Shown: positions 1 to 7,880 of the stretch, one piece after another | Layout: each line of letters begins with the position of its first letter | How positions within the stretch are numbered: the stretch's first letter is position 1 | DNA from: Tahibacter soli | GTDB lineage: Bacteria > Pseudomonadota > Gammaproteobacteria > Xanthomonadales > Rhodanobacteraceae | Assembly: GCF_025717065.2 (NCBI RefSeq) | Contig: NZ_JAOVZO020000001.1 | Location: forward strand, 124,001 to 188,000 | Length of the DNA: 64,000 bases | Direction: 5' to 3' | Notes under the pieces: generated by a model | Told to the model about the DNA's origin: nothing | The model's input: the letters and a program-made list of their open reading frames with translations, nothing else | Databases searched by the model: none | Made by a program: the position numbers and the translations under genes

Positions 1-646
1 CGTTCCACGGCGGCGAGTCGTCCGTGCGGCTCATCAGCTCGATCGTTTCGGTCGCGGTGCTCACATCGACGCGGACGTCGACGCGCGCGTCGGCGAGCAC
101 GCGCTCGGCCGTGGCGAGCGTGGGGCCGAACGCCTTCGCGCGCGACGCCGCGTGTTTCTCGAAGGCGGCGCGCGGCATGCGCTGCACGTCGAGGCCGCCA
201 CCGTCGTTGCGGATCGTCACGGCCTGGATTTCGCTACCGCCGAGCTTGCGCGCGGCCTTGTCGATCTTCGCCGCAGCGGCCTCGAGTTCGGCGAGCGAAT
301 AATCCGCCGGCTTGACCGTCACGGCGCCGACGCCGCGTGCGCGGTCGAGCGCGTTGCGCATGTCGAGGCTCAGCGGACCCTTGTAGTACAGCCAGACGCC
401 GTCGCCTTCGAACGCGACGCCGGCGAAGCCGGAGCCGGGCGATTGCAGATGCGCCTCGTACAGCGCCGTTACCGCGGGCTGCAGCTTTTCCTGCTTGCGC
501 ATGATCGCGAGCGTGTCGGCATCGAGCGTGGCGAGGAACGAACCGGATTTCGCGGTCGGATCGACCGGCTCGTCGGAAGCGTGGACGGAGCCGGCCGCGA
601 GCAGGCCGGCGATCAACACGGACAAATGGAGCATGTTGCGTTTCAT
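1..646 (-). CDS. Secreted protein, N-terminal part only (possible S1-protease pro-region)
   Basis: The gene runs off the left edge, so only its first 215 codons are visible. The ATG at 646 is preceded by GGAG seven bases upstream. Residues 1-23 form a signal peptide with the core LSVLIAGLLAAG and a likely cut after VHA. The mature part has a segment FAGVAFEGDGVWLYYKG, then a helix with SLAELEAAAAKID, then an AVTIRNDGGGLDV strand. This order resembles the inhibitory pro-region of secreted alpha-lytic/streptogrisin-type proteases. The catalytic domain would lie outside the window, so that reading is an inference. Secretion is well supported. Confidence 0.8.
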   Translation of the reverse strand, partial: MKRNMLHLSVLIAGLLAAGSVHASDEPVDPTAKSGSFLATLDADTLAIMRKQEKLQPAVTALYEAHLQSPGSGFAGVAFEGDGVWLYYKGPLSLDMRNALDRARGVGAVTVKPADYSLAELEAAAAKIDKAARKLGGSEIQAVTIRNDGGGLDVQRMPRAAFEKHAASRAKAFGPTLATAERVLADARVDVRVDVSTATETIELMSRTDDSPPWN

Positions 647-1047
647 CGGGTTTCTCCAGGGGATGGCCGCGTCGTTCGTTCAGGGCGATCGGTGCGGCGG
701 GTATCGATTGAGCGGTTTGTTGCGGTTTTCGCGTTCGTTCAGTTAGTTCATATTCGCTCCTTGTGTAAATTGCTGGAGGAAACGATCGTGGCGACGCGGC
801 TCACGGCGTGAGACGTCCGCGCGACGGATATGGAACGGCGATTTCGGCAACACGCGGCGTCGCGCGCTTATGCAATCAAGGAATATTGACTACATGTAGT
901 AATGTGGAGAAATTATGAATCGCGCGGCGACGCCTTCCGTTGCGACGGAAGGCGGTTCGCGATGCCGGGACGGGCGGGGTGGCGGTGCCGGGTGACGCCG
1001 GCCGTTGCGGCCGGCGCGACGATCGCCGCCACGGCGGCGATTGGCGA
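647..1047. other. Gene-poor stretch with promoter-like site and three stem-loops
   Basis: No convincing protein gene lies here. The stretch holds an AT-rich promoter-like element with a 12-bp palindrome (886-916). A mini reading frame of 26 codons (915-995) follows a GGAG. Three perfect stem-loops lie at 931-954 (10-bp stem), 996-1016 (9 bp) and 1022-1041 (9 bp). The first two could also end transcription coming from the gene on the minus strand to the right. Confidence 0.5.
886..916 (+). promoter_or_regulatory. Promoter-like element with palindrome ACTACATGTAGT
   Basis: TTGACT at 886-891 could be a -35 box and AATTAT at 911-916 a weak -10 box, although the 19-base spacing is long. The perfect palindrome ACTACATGTAGT (889-900) overlaps the -35 box, and a GGAG then an ATG follow directly. 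The TACA/TGTA core recalls BlaI/MecI-type operators, but no such regulator gene is in the window. The downstream target is unclear. Confidence 0.35.
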
Positions 1048-2220
1048 TCAGTCCGCCGCGGGCGTTTCAGGCAGCGGCGTGTCGCAATGCGGGGCGCCGC
1101 GCTCGGCGACGGCGGCCATCACGTAGTCGCCGTTGCCGCTCACGCGAAAAAACGTCGACGCCGCGCCGTCGTCGCGCCGCAGTTCGACCTGCGTCGTGCC
1201 GGGCGCGTCGACGCAGGCGGCGATGGCGCCGAATTCCACCGGTTCGTAGCGCTTGCGCGCGGCATGCAGCGCCTCGTGCGCCTGCTCGAGCGACGACGCC
1301 TGCGCCGACCAGCGGCGCGCGAGCGGCCACGGCGAGACGATCCATTCGTCGACGAAGTCGCGTGCGCTGCTTGCGACGGGCGCCACGCGCGTCGCGGTCG
1401 CACCGTCGATCGCGTAGCGGCGTACGTATTCGCGATTGTGCAAGCCGGTGTCGATGCTCGCGCCGGTGAAGCGCAGCTCGACGTGTCCGGCGTCGACTTT
1501 CAGCCGGCCGGTGTCGTCGTTGCCCCACCACAGGCCGTCGCTGCCGGCGAACACCGGTGCCGGCGCGTCGGGATTCGCGCCCGGCCGCAGCACCGTGTAG
1601 TCGATCGTCGACCACGTCGACGTGCACCAGGGCCGGATATGCGACATCGCCGCGAACCAGCGGCCGTCGCCGTCGCGTGGCGATACGGCAACCTGGAACG
1701 CACTCCACGCGCCGTCGACGCGCGCATAGCGCGGGCTCGTCGTCGTCAGCACGCGGCGCCAGTGCGCGCCGTCCGGCACGTACGCGAGCCATAGCGCATC
1801 GACGCCGCAAGGAATCGGAATCTGCGCGGTCACGCCGAGCAGCGGCGGGTCGTCGAATGTCCTGGCTTCGACGCCGATCGCGGCATCGCCGGTCTTGCCG
1901 TCGCCGGCGGCGCGTTCGAGCGCTGCAGCGAGCGTTTTCGTATCCGTGCTTTTCGACGCGGCGCACGCGACCTGCGCGTCGACGAGCGTCACCAGCGCCG
2001 CTTTCAGCGCGACGATCGCGTCGCTCGTCGCGGGCGCGAGGTCGGTGTCGAGGTCGTTGCCCGCGACGGCCGCCCGCACGACGCCGCGCGGCGCGGCGAT
2101 CGCGTCCGCCGCCTTCTTCGAGGCCTCGGTCGAACACGCGGTTTGCGCGAACGCGGTGACGGGCAGCGCGCCGCAGGCCAGCAGCGCGACGGCAGGAAGG
2201 CGGGAACGACGTTGGCGCAT
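1048..2220 (-). CDS. Secreted hypothetical protein, 390 aa
   Basis: I do not recognise a family. Residues 1-25 form a signal peptide (core VALLACGALPVTAFA, cut before QTACS), so the protein is exported. The rest has a helical region (about 30-115) and then a beta-rich region with many Trp residues and paired Cys (for example CGVDALW, RPWCTSTWS, ACVDAPG, HCDTP), which suggests disulfides in the periplasm or outside the cell. There are no transmembrane segments and no enzymatic motif. No clear ribosome site precedes the ATG at 2220. The gene is divergent from the EF-Ts-like gene, with 79 bases between them. Confidence 0.75.
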   Translation of the reverse strand: MRQRRSRLPAVALLACGALPVTAFAQTACSTEASKKAADAIAAPRGVVRAAVAGNDLDTDLAPATSDAIVALKAALVTLVDAQVACAASKSTDTKTLAAALERAAGDGKTGDAAIGVEARTFDDPPLLGVTAQIPIPCGVDALWLAYVPDGAHWRRVLTTTSPRYARVDGAWSAFQVAVSPRDGDGRWFAAMSHIRPWCTSTWSTIDYTVLRPGANPDAPAPVFAGSDGLWWGNDDTGRLKVDAGHVELRFTGASIDTGLHNREYVRRYAIDGATATRVAPVASSARDFVDEWIVSPWPLARRWSAQASSLEQAHEALHAARKRYEPVEFGAIAACVDAPGTTQVELRRDDGAASTFFRVSGNGDYVMAAVAERGAPHCDTPLPETPAAD

Positions 2221-2299
2221 GGCGATGCGAAGATCGTGGCGGCGGTGCGCAGTATGATGCGCGCGCGGCAGTTACGCCGCATCGGCCGGATGCCAGACG

Positions 2300-2659
2300 A
2301 TGAAGCCTGTCTGTCGAACGATACATGCCTACGTTCACGGGGGACGTATCGGCGTGCTGGTCGAAATCGGTACGGACACAGACTATGCGTTGCGGACCGA
2401 CGAATTCGCCGCGCTCTGCGGCGACGTCGCGATGCACATCGCCGCGTCGAACCCCGCCGACCTCGACACGCTGCTGGCGCAGGCGTTCGTGAAGGACCCG
2501 GCGCGCACCGTCGGCGACCGCGTCGCCGAGGTTGCGTCGGTGCTGGCCGAACGCGTCGCGATCACGCGCTTCGTGCGCTGGGATCAGGCGCCCGAGGTTT
2601 GCGAACATCCGCCGGAGCCGCCAAAACGGCCTGCCGCGATCCTGCGCGGCATATCGTGA
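2300..2659 (+). CDS. Miniature elongation factor Ts-like protein (core domain only)
   Basis: This 119-residue protein aligns by eye with the dimerisation/core domain of EF-Ts, the nucleotide-exchange factor of EF-Tu. It has YVHGGRIGVLVEI (EF-Ts: YIH-GRIGVLVE), then AALCGDVAMHIAASNP (EF-Ts: A-D-AMHIA--NP), then QAFVKDP and a closing ITRFVRWDQA (EF-Ts: VVRRFCRFELG). The end matches the short Thermus-type EF-Ts. The N-terminal UBA-like domain with the TDVV region that binds EF-Tu is missing, and no reading upstream in frame restores it. It is probably a degenerate or repurposed paralogue, since the full tsf should be elsewhere. It ends three bases from the oppositely oriented propeller gene. Confidence 0.7.
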   Translation: MKPVCRTIHAYVHGGRIGVLVEIGTDTDYALRTDEFAALCGDVAMHIAASNPADLDTLLAQAFVKDPARTVGDRVAEVASVLAERVAITRFVRWDQAPEVCEHPPEPPKRPAAILRGIS

Positions 2660-2662
2660 TCG

Positions 2663-5173
2663 CTACCGCGCGCAGCCGCCCGCCTTGACGAGATCGATCG
2701 TGCCGGCGCGCGCGAACATGTCGGCCGCTTCCTCGGTATTGTCGAAGCGGTAGTCGAGCGTCGCCCTGTCGCACGCGAGTATCGTGAGCTTCGCCGTGCC
2801 GACCGCGAACATGTTGTTCGTCGGCACGCTGTCGAACGCGCCGCCGATCGTGCGCACGATCGGCAGTTCGACGACGCCGTCGCGCGCGCTCGCGAGCGAT
2901 CCCTGCAGCGTGAACCAGCGCGGTTCGAACGGCAGCGGAATGAAGCCGGTGTACGCCACGCGGAACGTGAACCACGGCGCGAAGAACACGCCGCCGGGCT
3001 GCACCACGAACTGCAGGCCCTGGCCGGCCGTCGCCGGTTCGAACCACGAACCCGACAGTCGCGCGTCGAACCCGTTCGCCGGTGGCGCCAGGCCGGCGCC
3101 GGGTCGCGTCGTGCCATCGGCGAGCGCGCAGTCGGCGACCGCGGCGCCGAGCCGCGACAGCGTGATCGTGCCGTGCGCGCCGCCGTTGACGTCGGCGTCG
3201 AAGGCGTAGCGCAACGTACCGTTGTCGCAATCGGTAAAACGGACGAAGGCCGTGCCGACGCGCCGCGCCTGCCGCGGCGGTTCCCGGTCGAACTCGCCGG
3301 GATCCGTCAGCGTGATCGCGAGTTCGGCGCTCGTCGCGTTCGGCGCTATGGCGCCCTGCACGACGTACCAGCGCTGCTGTCTCGCGGCGTTGCCGCCTTC
3401 GCGCGCGAACGTGAACCACGGCATGAAGAACGTGCGCGAATCGGGCAGGTAGTCGAGCGCGAAGCCTTCGCCGTTCGCGTACGGCGCCCACCAGGCGCCC
3501 GCGATGCCGGGCTGGTCGATGCGGATGCGCGGCGCGTCCGTGCCGACATCGGCCTGCGCGAATACGCCGACCGTTGCGCCAACCGCGCGATCGGCGACGT
3601 TCAGTGCGACGCGCGCGTTGCCGTTCGCGTCGAGCGAGAGCGCCTCGACGCGCCCGCAGAAGTCGCCGCACGCGGCGTACCGCTCGTCGAGCGGTGCACC
3701 GGTGACGGCGTCGTAGCGCGCGATGCGCAGGCGCTCGCGCTGCCCGGTCGCGAGTGCCGCGACGCCGCCCGACGCCGAGAGCGCGAACGCGCCGCCGCCG
3801 CCGGGCAATACGAGCGCTTCGTCGATCGTTGCGAGCGGCGCACCGTCGCCGGGCGCGAACGCCTGCACGCGCACGCTTTCCGGCTCGCTCGCGCCGCGGT
3901 CGTTCTCGCGTTCGACCAGATACGCCGCGTTCGCGGACCTGACGATCGCGGCCTTGGCGTATGTGCTGCGATAGGCGCGCTTCCAGGCGATGGTGCCGTC
4001 GGCGCGGATCGACCACAGCTCGCGCCCGCCCGTCGACGGCGACGCCGCCTCGCGCGCGATCGCGTGCACGCCGCCGTCGGCCGCGGTCGATCCGTCGGCG
4101 AGTTCGAACGCGCCGAGTGCGTTCGCGGAAGCGCCGATGGCCTTGGCGTTGCCTTGGCGGTCGTAGCGCAAGAGCGCGGGAACGCCGTCGGTCTTGCGCA
4201 GGCTCAGCGTCGCCCAGCCCGCGCCGTGCAGCGACGCCGACGCGATGCCGCCGGCGCCGACGACGCGCGCGACCTGCGTGCCGTTCGTGTCGAACCGGAT
4301 GAACGCATGCGTCGTCGCGTCGCCCTGCACCGTGATCAGCGAACCGTCGTCGAGCACCTGGTAGTCGTCGACATCGGGCGGGCCCGGCGGCGGCCACGCC
4401 TTCGACGCTTCGCCGCCGTTGGTCGCGGGCAGGCTCTTCGCCCAGCGCTCGGCGCCGTCGGCGTCGTCGTAGCAGCGGATTTCGTTGGTCGGGCCGGTGG
4501 GGTTGCCGACCACCTTGCCGCCGATGCACAGCCGCCCGCCGCCGGCCGTCATGCGCACGTTGTACCAGTTGCCCGCGACCGTCCGGCGCCACGCGGGCGC
4601 GCCGTTCGCGCCGACCTTCGTCAGCGTCATCGCGTCGGTGTCGTCGGTGTAGATCGGATGCGCGAACAGATAGCTCGCGCCGTTCGCGTCGAGGCGCTGC
4701 GCCGCGAGGGTTTGGCCGCGTCCGGCGCTCGGCGTCGCGCCGGGCGAGTCGACGACCTTGCCGTCGGCGTCGACGGCGTATAGCTCGCTCTGAAGCGAAC
4801 CGGCGATCCGGCTGCCGCGCACCTGAACGGTGCCGTCGGCGCGCGTGGCGATCGGTCGCGCGTTGACCGTCGGCAGCGTGGCTTCGGCCCGCGTCGCGCC
4901 GCTGCGGTCGACGCGCAGGAAGCGCGCGCCGGCGTTGTCCGCGCATACGAGCGCGGTGTCGCCGTTGCGCAGCAGCGTCATTGTCGGCATGTCGGCGCGC
5001 TCGGTGCCGACGCAGACTTCCTTGCGCCACGCGAGCGCGCCGTCGGTGCCGATGCGATACAGCGCGGCGGCGGTGCCCGTGCCCGCTTCCATCAGCACCT
5101 GCAGCGAACCGTCGGTGTCGAGCGCGGCGGCGCGTACCTGCTCGAGCCGGTTCGTCGCCGCGTAGTGCCACAT
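2663..5173 (-). CDS. Downstream part of split propeller protein with tandem GxWxxP/WFT domains
   Basis: These 836 codons lack a signal peptide and continue, in another frame, the repeats of the gene ending at 5173. The first about 500 residues are delta-60-like propeller repeats (patterns such as LDTDGSLQVL and ALYRIGTDGALAWRKE). The C-terminal 300 residues hold two copies of a domain with GxWxxP..GxGF/LQ..(M/A)PWFTF, common in secreted proteins of Lysobacterales. The ATG at 5173 overlaps the previous stop as TGATG. It may be a coupled second gene, but the continuity of the fold suggests one protein broken by an indel in the G run at 5176-5180. See the companion entry for the first half. Confidence 0.7.
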   Translation of the reverse strand: MWHYAATNRLEQVRAAALDTDGSLQVLMEAGTGTAAALYRIGTDGALAWRKEVCVGTERADMPTMTLLRNGDTALVCADNAGARFLRVDRSGATRAEATLPTVNARPIATRADGTVQVRGSRIAGSLQSELYAVDADGKVVDSPGATPSAGRGQTLAAQRLDANGASYLFAHPIYTDDTDAMTLTKVGANGAPAWRRTVAGNWYNVRMTAGGGRLCIGGKVVGNPTGPTNEIRCYDDADGAERWAKSLPATNGGEASKAWPPPGPPDVDDYQVLDDGSLITVQGDATTHAFIRFDTNGTQVARVVGAGGIASASLHGAGWATLSLRKTDGVPALLRYDRQGNAKAIGASANALGAFELADGSTAADGGVHAIAREAASPSTGGRELWSIRADGTIAWKRAYRSTYAKAAIVRSANAAYLVERENDRGASEPESVRVQAFAPGDGAPLATIDEALVLPGGGGAFALSASGGVAALATGQRERLRIARYDAVTGAPLDERYAACGDFCGRVEALSLDANGNARVALNVADRAVGATVGVFAQADVGTDAPRIRIDQPGIAGAWWAPYANGEGFALDYLPDSRTFFMPWFTFAREGGNAARQQRWYVVQGAIAPNATSAELAITLTDPGEFDREPPRQARRVGTAFVRFTDCDNGTLRYAFDADVNGGAHGTITLSRLGAAVADCALADGTTRPGAGLAPPANGFDARLSGSWFEPATAGQGLQFVVQPGGVFFAPWFTFRVAYTGFIPLPFEPRWFTLQGSLASARDGVVELPIVRTIGGAFDSVPTNNMFAVGTAKLTILACDRATLDYRFDNTEEAADMFARAGTIDLVKAGGCAR

Positions 5174-5910
5174 CAGCCCCCTCCCTCGGCCTGCAGTTTG
5201 TACACGTGGAGATTGCCGATCGTGAAGTTCGACGCGCGCACGAAGCCGACGACGTACGTGAACCCCGCAGGGTCGACGACAACGCGTTCGACCTCCAGCG
5301 GCGCATTCGCCCACGTCCATTCGATGTAGCCGGTCCGGTCGAACCGGCGCACCACGCTGTCGCCGCTCGTGCCCGCCGTTGCCGCGATCGACGCGCCGCC
5401 GTCCGGTGCGGCGCCGATGCGCACGACGCGCGTGTACGCCACGTCGTCGAACGGAAACATCAGGAGCCGGCGTCCCGCATCGGAGAACAGGTACAGGTTT
5501 GCGTGGTCGGCGACCCAGGTGCGCCCGGTTTGCGAGGCGGCGACGTCGACGCAGGGATAGGCGGTCGTTTCGCGCCAGATGCGGCGCAGCGAGCGGTCGG
5601 TGCGCGTCACGCCGCAGGCGAGGCCGTCGTCGACGAGTATCGCGCCGCCGTCGGCGAGCGGCAGGGCGCGATCGAACTCGGGCACGAAGCTGTCCGGTTG
5701 CGCGGCGAGCGGCAACGTCGAGCCGGTCGTGTCGGTGCGGCGCGCACCGTCGTAGCCGAGGCTCCACAACGCGCCGTCGCTCGCGATCATGAAATCGGCC
5801 GCGTTGATCGGCGCGGTCGGCGGCGCTTCGACGTAGCGCCAGCCGACGGCCGACGCCGGACCGGTACCGATGCAATACAAAAGAACAATGTAAAAAACTC
5901 GGCAATTCAT
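5173..5910 (-). pseudogene. N-terminal half of frameshifted secreted propeller protein
   Basis: The gene starts at ATG 5910 with a signal peptide (core VFYIVLLYCIGTGPASA). It carries propeller repeats such as FMIASDGALWSLGYDGARR and AAPDGGASIAATAG, and stops at 5173 after LHVYKLQAEGGG. One added base or two removed bases in the run of five G (minus strand) would read straight on into GLMWHYAATNRLEQV of the next frame. That would give a single protein of about 1080 residues. It could be a true pseudogene, phase variation, programmed slippage or a base error. No ribosome site precedes the ATG. Instead a long hairpin (5914-5951) abuts it. Confidence 0.65.
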
Positions 5911-5913
5911 CGG

Positions 5914-5951
5914 CGACGCCTCTTTCCCGCTGTGACGGCGGGAAGGCGTCG
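5914..5951 (-). terminator. Stem-loop between SDR gene and propeller gene
   Basis: The two-part stem pairs CGACGCC with GGCGTCG outside and TTCCCGC with GCGGGAA inside, separated by a bulge. It lies 26 bases after the SDR stop and ends three bases before the ATG at 5910. It may end SDR transcription and also control the start of the next gene. No clear U tract follows. Confidence 0.5.
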
Positions 5952-5977
5952 TTCCCCCAAGCGGGCGCTTCGAACGG

Positions 5978-6970
5978 TTACCCGCGCGGTCCGCCCATCA
6001 CCGGCAGCACCGCGCCGCTGATGTAGCTCGAACAGCACGGCGCCGCGAGAAACACGTAGGCGGGCGAAAGTTCTTCGGGCTGCGCCGGCCGGCCCATCGC
6101 GCTGTCCTGTCCGAACTTCGCGACGTCCTTCGCGCTGCGGTCGGCCGGATTGAGCGGCGTCCACACCGGACCCGGCGCGACCGCGTTGACGCGGATGCCG
6201 CGTTCGGCGAGGTTGCTCGCGAGCGCCATCGTGAACGCGTGGATCGCGCCCTTCGTCGCCGAGTAGTCGAGCAGTTCCTTGCTGCCGAAAATGCCGGTTT
6301 CCGATCCGGTGTTGATGATCGAACCGCCCTCGCGCATATGCGGCAGCGCCGCGCGCGCCATGTGGAAATAGCCGGCGATATTCGTCTGCAGCGTTTCCTG
6401 CAGGTGCGCGTCGGTGAGTTTTTCGAGCGACTCGCAGTGCTCCTGGAACGCGGCATTGTTGACGAGCACGTCGAGCCGACCGAACGCCTCGACGGTCTGG
6501 CGTACCGCGCGCTCGCAGAACGACGAGTCGCGCACGTCGCCGGCGATCGTGATGCAGCGGCGTCCTTCGGCCTCGATGCAGCGTTTCGTCTCCTGCGCGT
6601 CCTCGTGCTCGTTGAGGTACGCGACGGCGACGTCGGCGCCTTCGCGCGCAAACAGCACCGCTACCGCGCGACCGATGCCCGAATCGCCGCCGGTGACGAT
6701 CGCGGCGAATCCGTCGAGCTTGCCGCTGCCGGCGTATTGCGGCGCGAGAAACCGCGGCGGCGGATCGAGATCGGCCTCGCGGCCGGGCTTCGCCAGATGC
6801 TGCTCGGGCAGCGGGTTCTCGGGTTGTTTGCCGTGTCCGGCCTGTATGACCGGCGGCTTCTCTTCGTCGCCGCCACCGCGAGCGCGTTCGCCTTCGTCGA
6901 TACCTTTCTGGATCCGGCGCTGGCGCGCGACCGCGGCGCGACCGGGGGATGGGCCTGATTTGCCTGTCAT
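5978..6970 (-). CDS. SDR family oxidoreductase (YghA/YhxC-like)
   Basis: This is a short-chain dehydrogenase of 330 residues acting on an unknown carbonyl or alcohol with NAD(P). The cofactor motif is VTGGDSGIGRAVA (about 90-102), NNAA follows, and the catalytic set is S in INTGS, Y and K in YSATK. Residues 1-80 form an unusual polar, Arg/Lys/Pro-rich extension (QRRIQKGIDEGERARGGGDE), longer than in E. coli YghA. This layout is typical of the stress-linked SDRs with a PxxFLAPQY lead-in. It is followed by a hairpin and preceded by a GC-rich hairpin, so it is probably a single transcript. Confidence 0.9.
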   Translation of the reverse strand: MTGKSGPSPGRAAVARQRRIQKGIDEGERARGGGDEEKPPVIQAGHGKQPENPLPEQHLAKPGREADLDPPPRFLAPQYAGSGKLDGFAAIVTGGDSGIGRAVAVLFAREGADVAVAYLNEHEDAQETKRCIEAEGRRCITIAGDVRDSSFCERAVRQTVEAFGRLDVLVNNAAFQEHCESLEKLTDAHLQETLQTNIAGYFHMARAALPHMREGGSIINTGSETGIFGSKELLDYSATKGAIHAFTMALASNLAERGIRVNAVAPGPVWTPLNPADRSAKDVAKFGQDSAMGRPAQPEELSPAYVFLAAPCCSSYISGAVLPVMGGPRG

Positions 6971-6988
6971 GACGATGCTTCCGGTTGC

Positions 6989-7019
6989 GCGCGCGCCGCG
7001 TCACGGTCGCGGCGCGCGC
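6989..7019 (-). terminator. GC-rich 12-bp stem-loop
   Basis: The perfect stem GCGCGCGCCGCG / CGCGGCGCGCGC has a loop of seven bases (TCACGGT). It sits between the hemerythrin stop (7085) and the SDR start (6970), both on the minus strand. It has no U tract, so its role as a terminator is inferred from position and stability. Confidence 0.45.
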
Positions 7020-7084
7020 TTGGTCGCCTGTCGCCCCGTGGCGAAAGGCCTTGGGCGTCCCTGCCGTCCCGAAAAACGATCGCG

Positions 7085-7594
7085 TCAGTGCGAGACCTCG
7101 GTCACGTGGATAAGCGTGCCGCCGGCACCGCCGTCCACCTGCGATTCGAGCGAACGTCGCAGTTCCTGCATTTCCGCACCGATCGCATCGAGGTCGAGGT
7201 CGGATTTTTCCACCTTCGGAAAGAGTTCTTTTTCCTCTTCGCGCACGTGGTGCTTGACGTATTCCTTGAGTACGACCACGCGCGCCTTGACCATCGGGTC
7301 GCTCGGATCGCGGCCGTTCATGTCGGCGATGAGGCCGTGCAGCGTGCCGTGCTCGACGGTCGCCTCGCAGACGAGGTCGACTTCCTCTTCGCCCTTTTCG
7401 GTCTTCAGCAGGCGCGGATACAGCAACGACTCTTCGAGTTCGGCGTGGATCGCCAGCGCCTGCCCGATGCGGCTGGCGAGCTCGGCCTGCGCGTGCGCGT
7501 CGCCGTCGGCGGCGTCGAACTGCGCGAACAGATGCTCCACTTCGCGGTGATCGGCCTTGAGAATGTCGATCGCATTGGAACCGTTGGCGGCCAT
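7085..7594 (-). CDS. Hemerythrin HHE domain protein
   Basis: This 169-residue cytosolic protein has a hemerythrin-like four-helix bundle. The motifs that bind a di-iron centre are visible: ADHREVEHLF at the start, IHAELEESLLYPRL, VEHGTLHGLI, and KHHVREEEKELFP. Such proteins bind oxygen or nitric oxide, or buffer iron during stress. An in-frame start lies 70 codons further upstream, but its product begins with residues unlike the family. The ATG at 7594 (MAANGSNAIDIL) gives the usual length. A weak GAG precedes it. It stands alone, upstream of the SDR gene on the same strand. Confidence 0.9.
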   Translation of the reverse strand: MAANGSNAIDILKADHREVEHLFAQFDAADGDAHAQAELASRIGQALAIHAELEESLLYPRLLKTEKGEEEVDLVCEATVEHGTLHGLIADMNGRDPSDPMVKARVVVLKEYVKHHVREEEKELFPKVEKSDLDLDAIGAEMQELRRSLESQVDGGAGGTLIHVTEVSH

Positions 7595-7880
7595 GGCGTT
7601 TCTCGCTGTGTGGAAAACTTCCGATAACCGAGCAAGCGCTGTGCCATGGCCGCAAACGTTGTCGCGGCGCGATCGCGCACGCGGTCGCCGTTGCATTGCG
7701 CCCAGACGCGGCACGAGCGTCTTGCAGCGCGCAACGCCGGGCGCGACCGGACCAACCGCACGCAACGTCACTCCGGTCGGCACGCGAGCGCACAACCAGG
7801 GCACGCTCCCGCGCGACTCACGATGTACGGTCGCCGCGTGCCGCGGCGTTCACGGTCCGATATCCGACAAGGAGCGAACG

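Noticed and set aside
889-900. BlaI/MecI operator at ACTACATGTAGT
   Set aside because: The core looks similar, but no BlaI/BlaR or beta-lactamase gene is visible, so the site is kept only as an unnamed palindrome.
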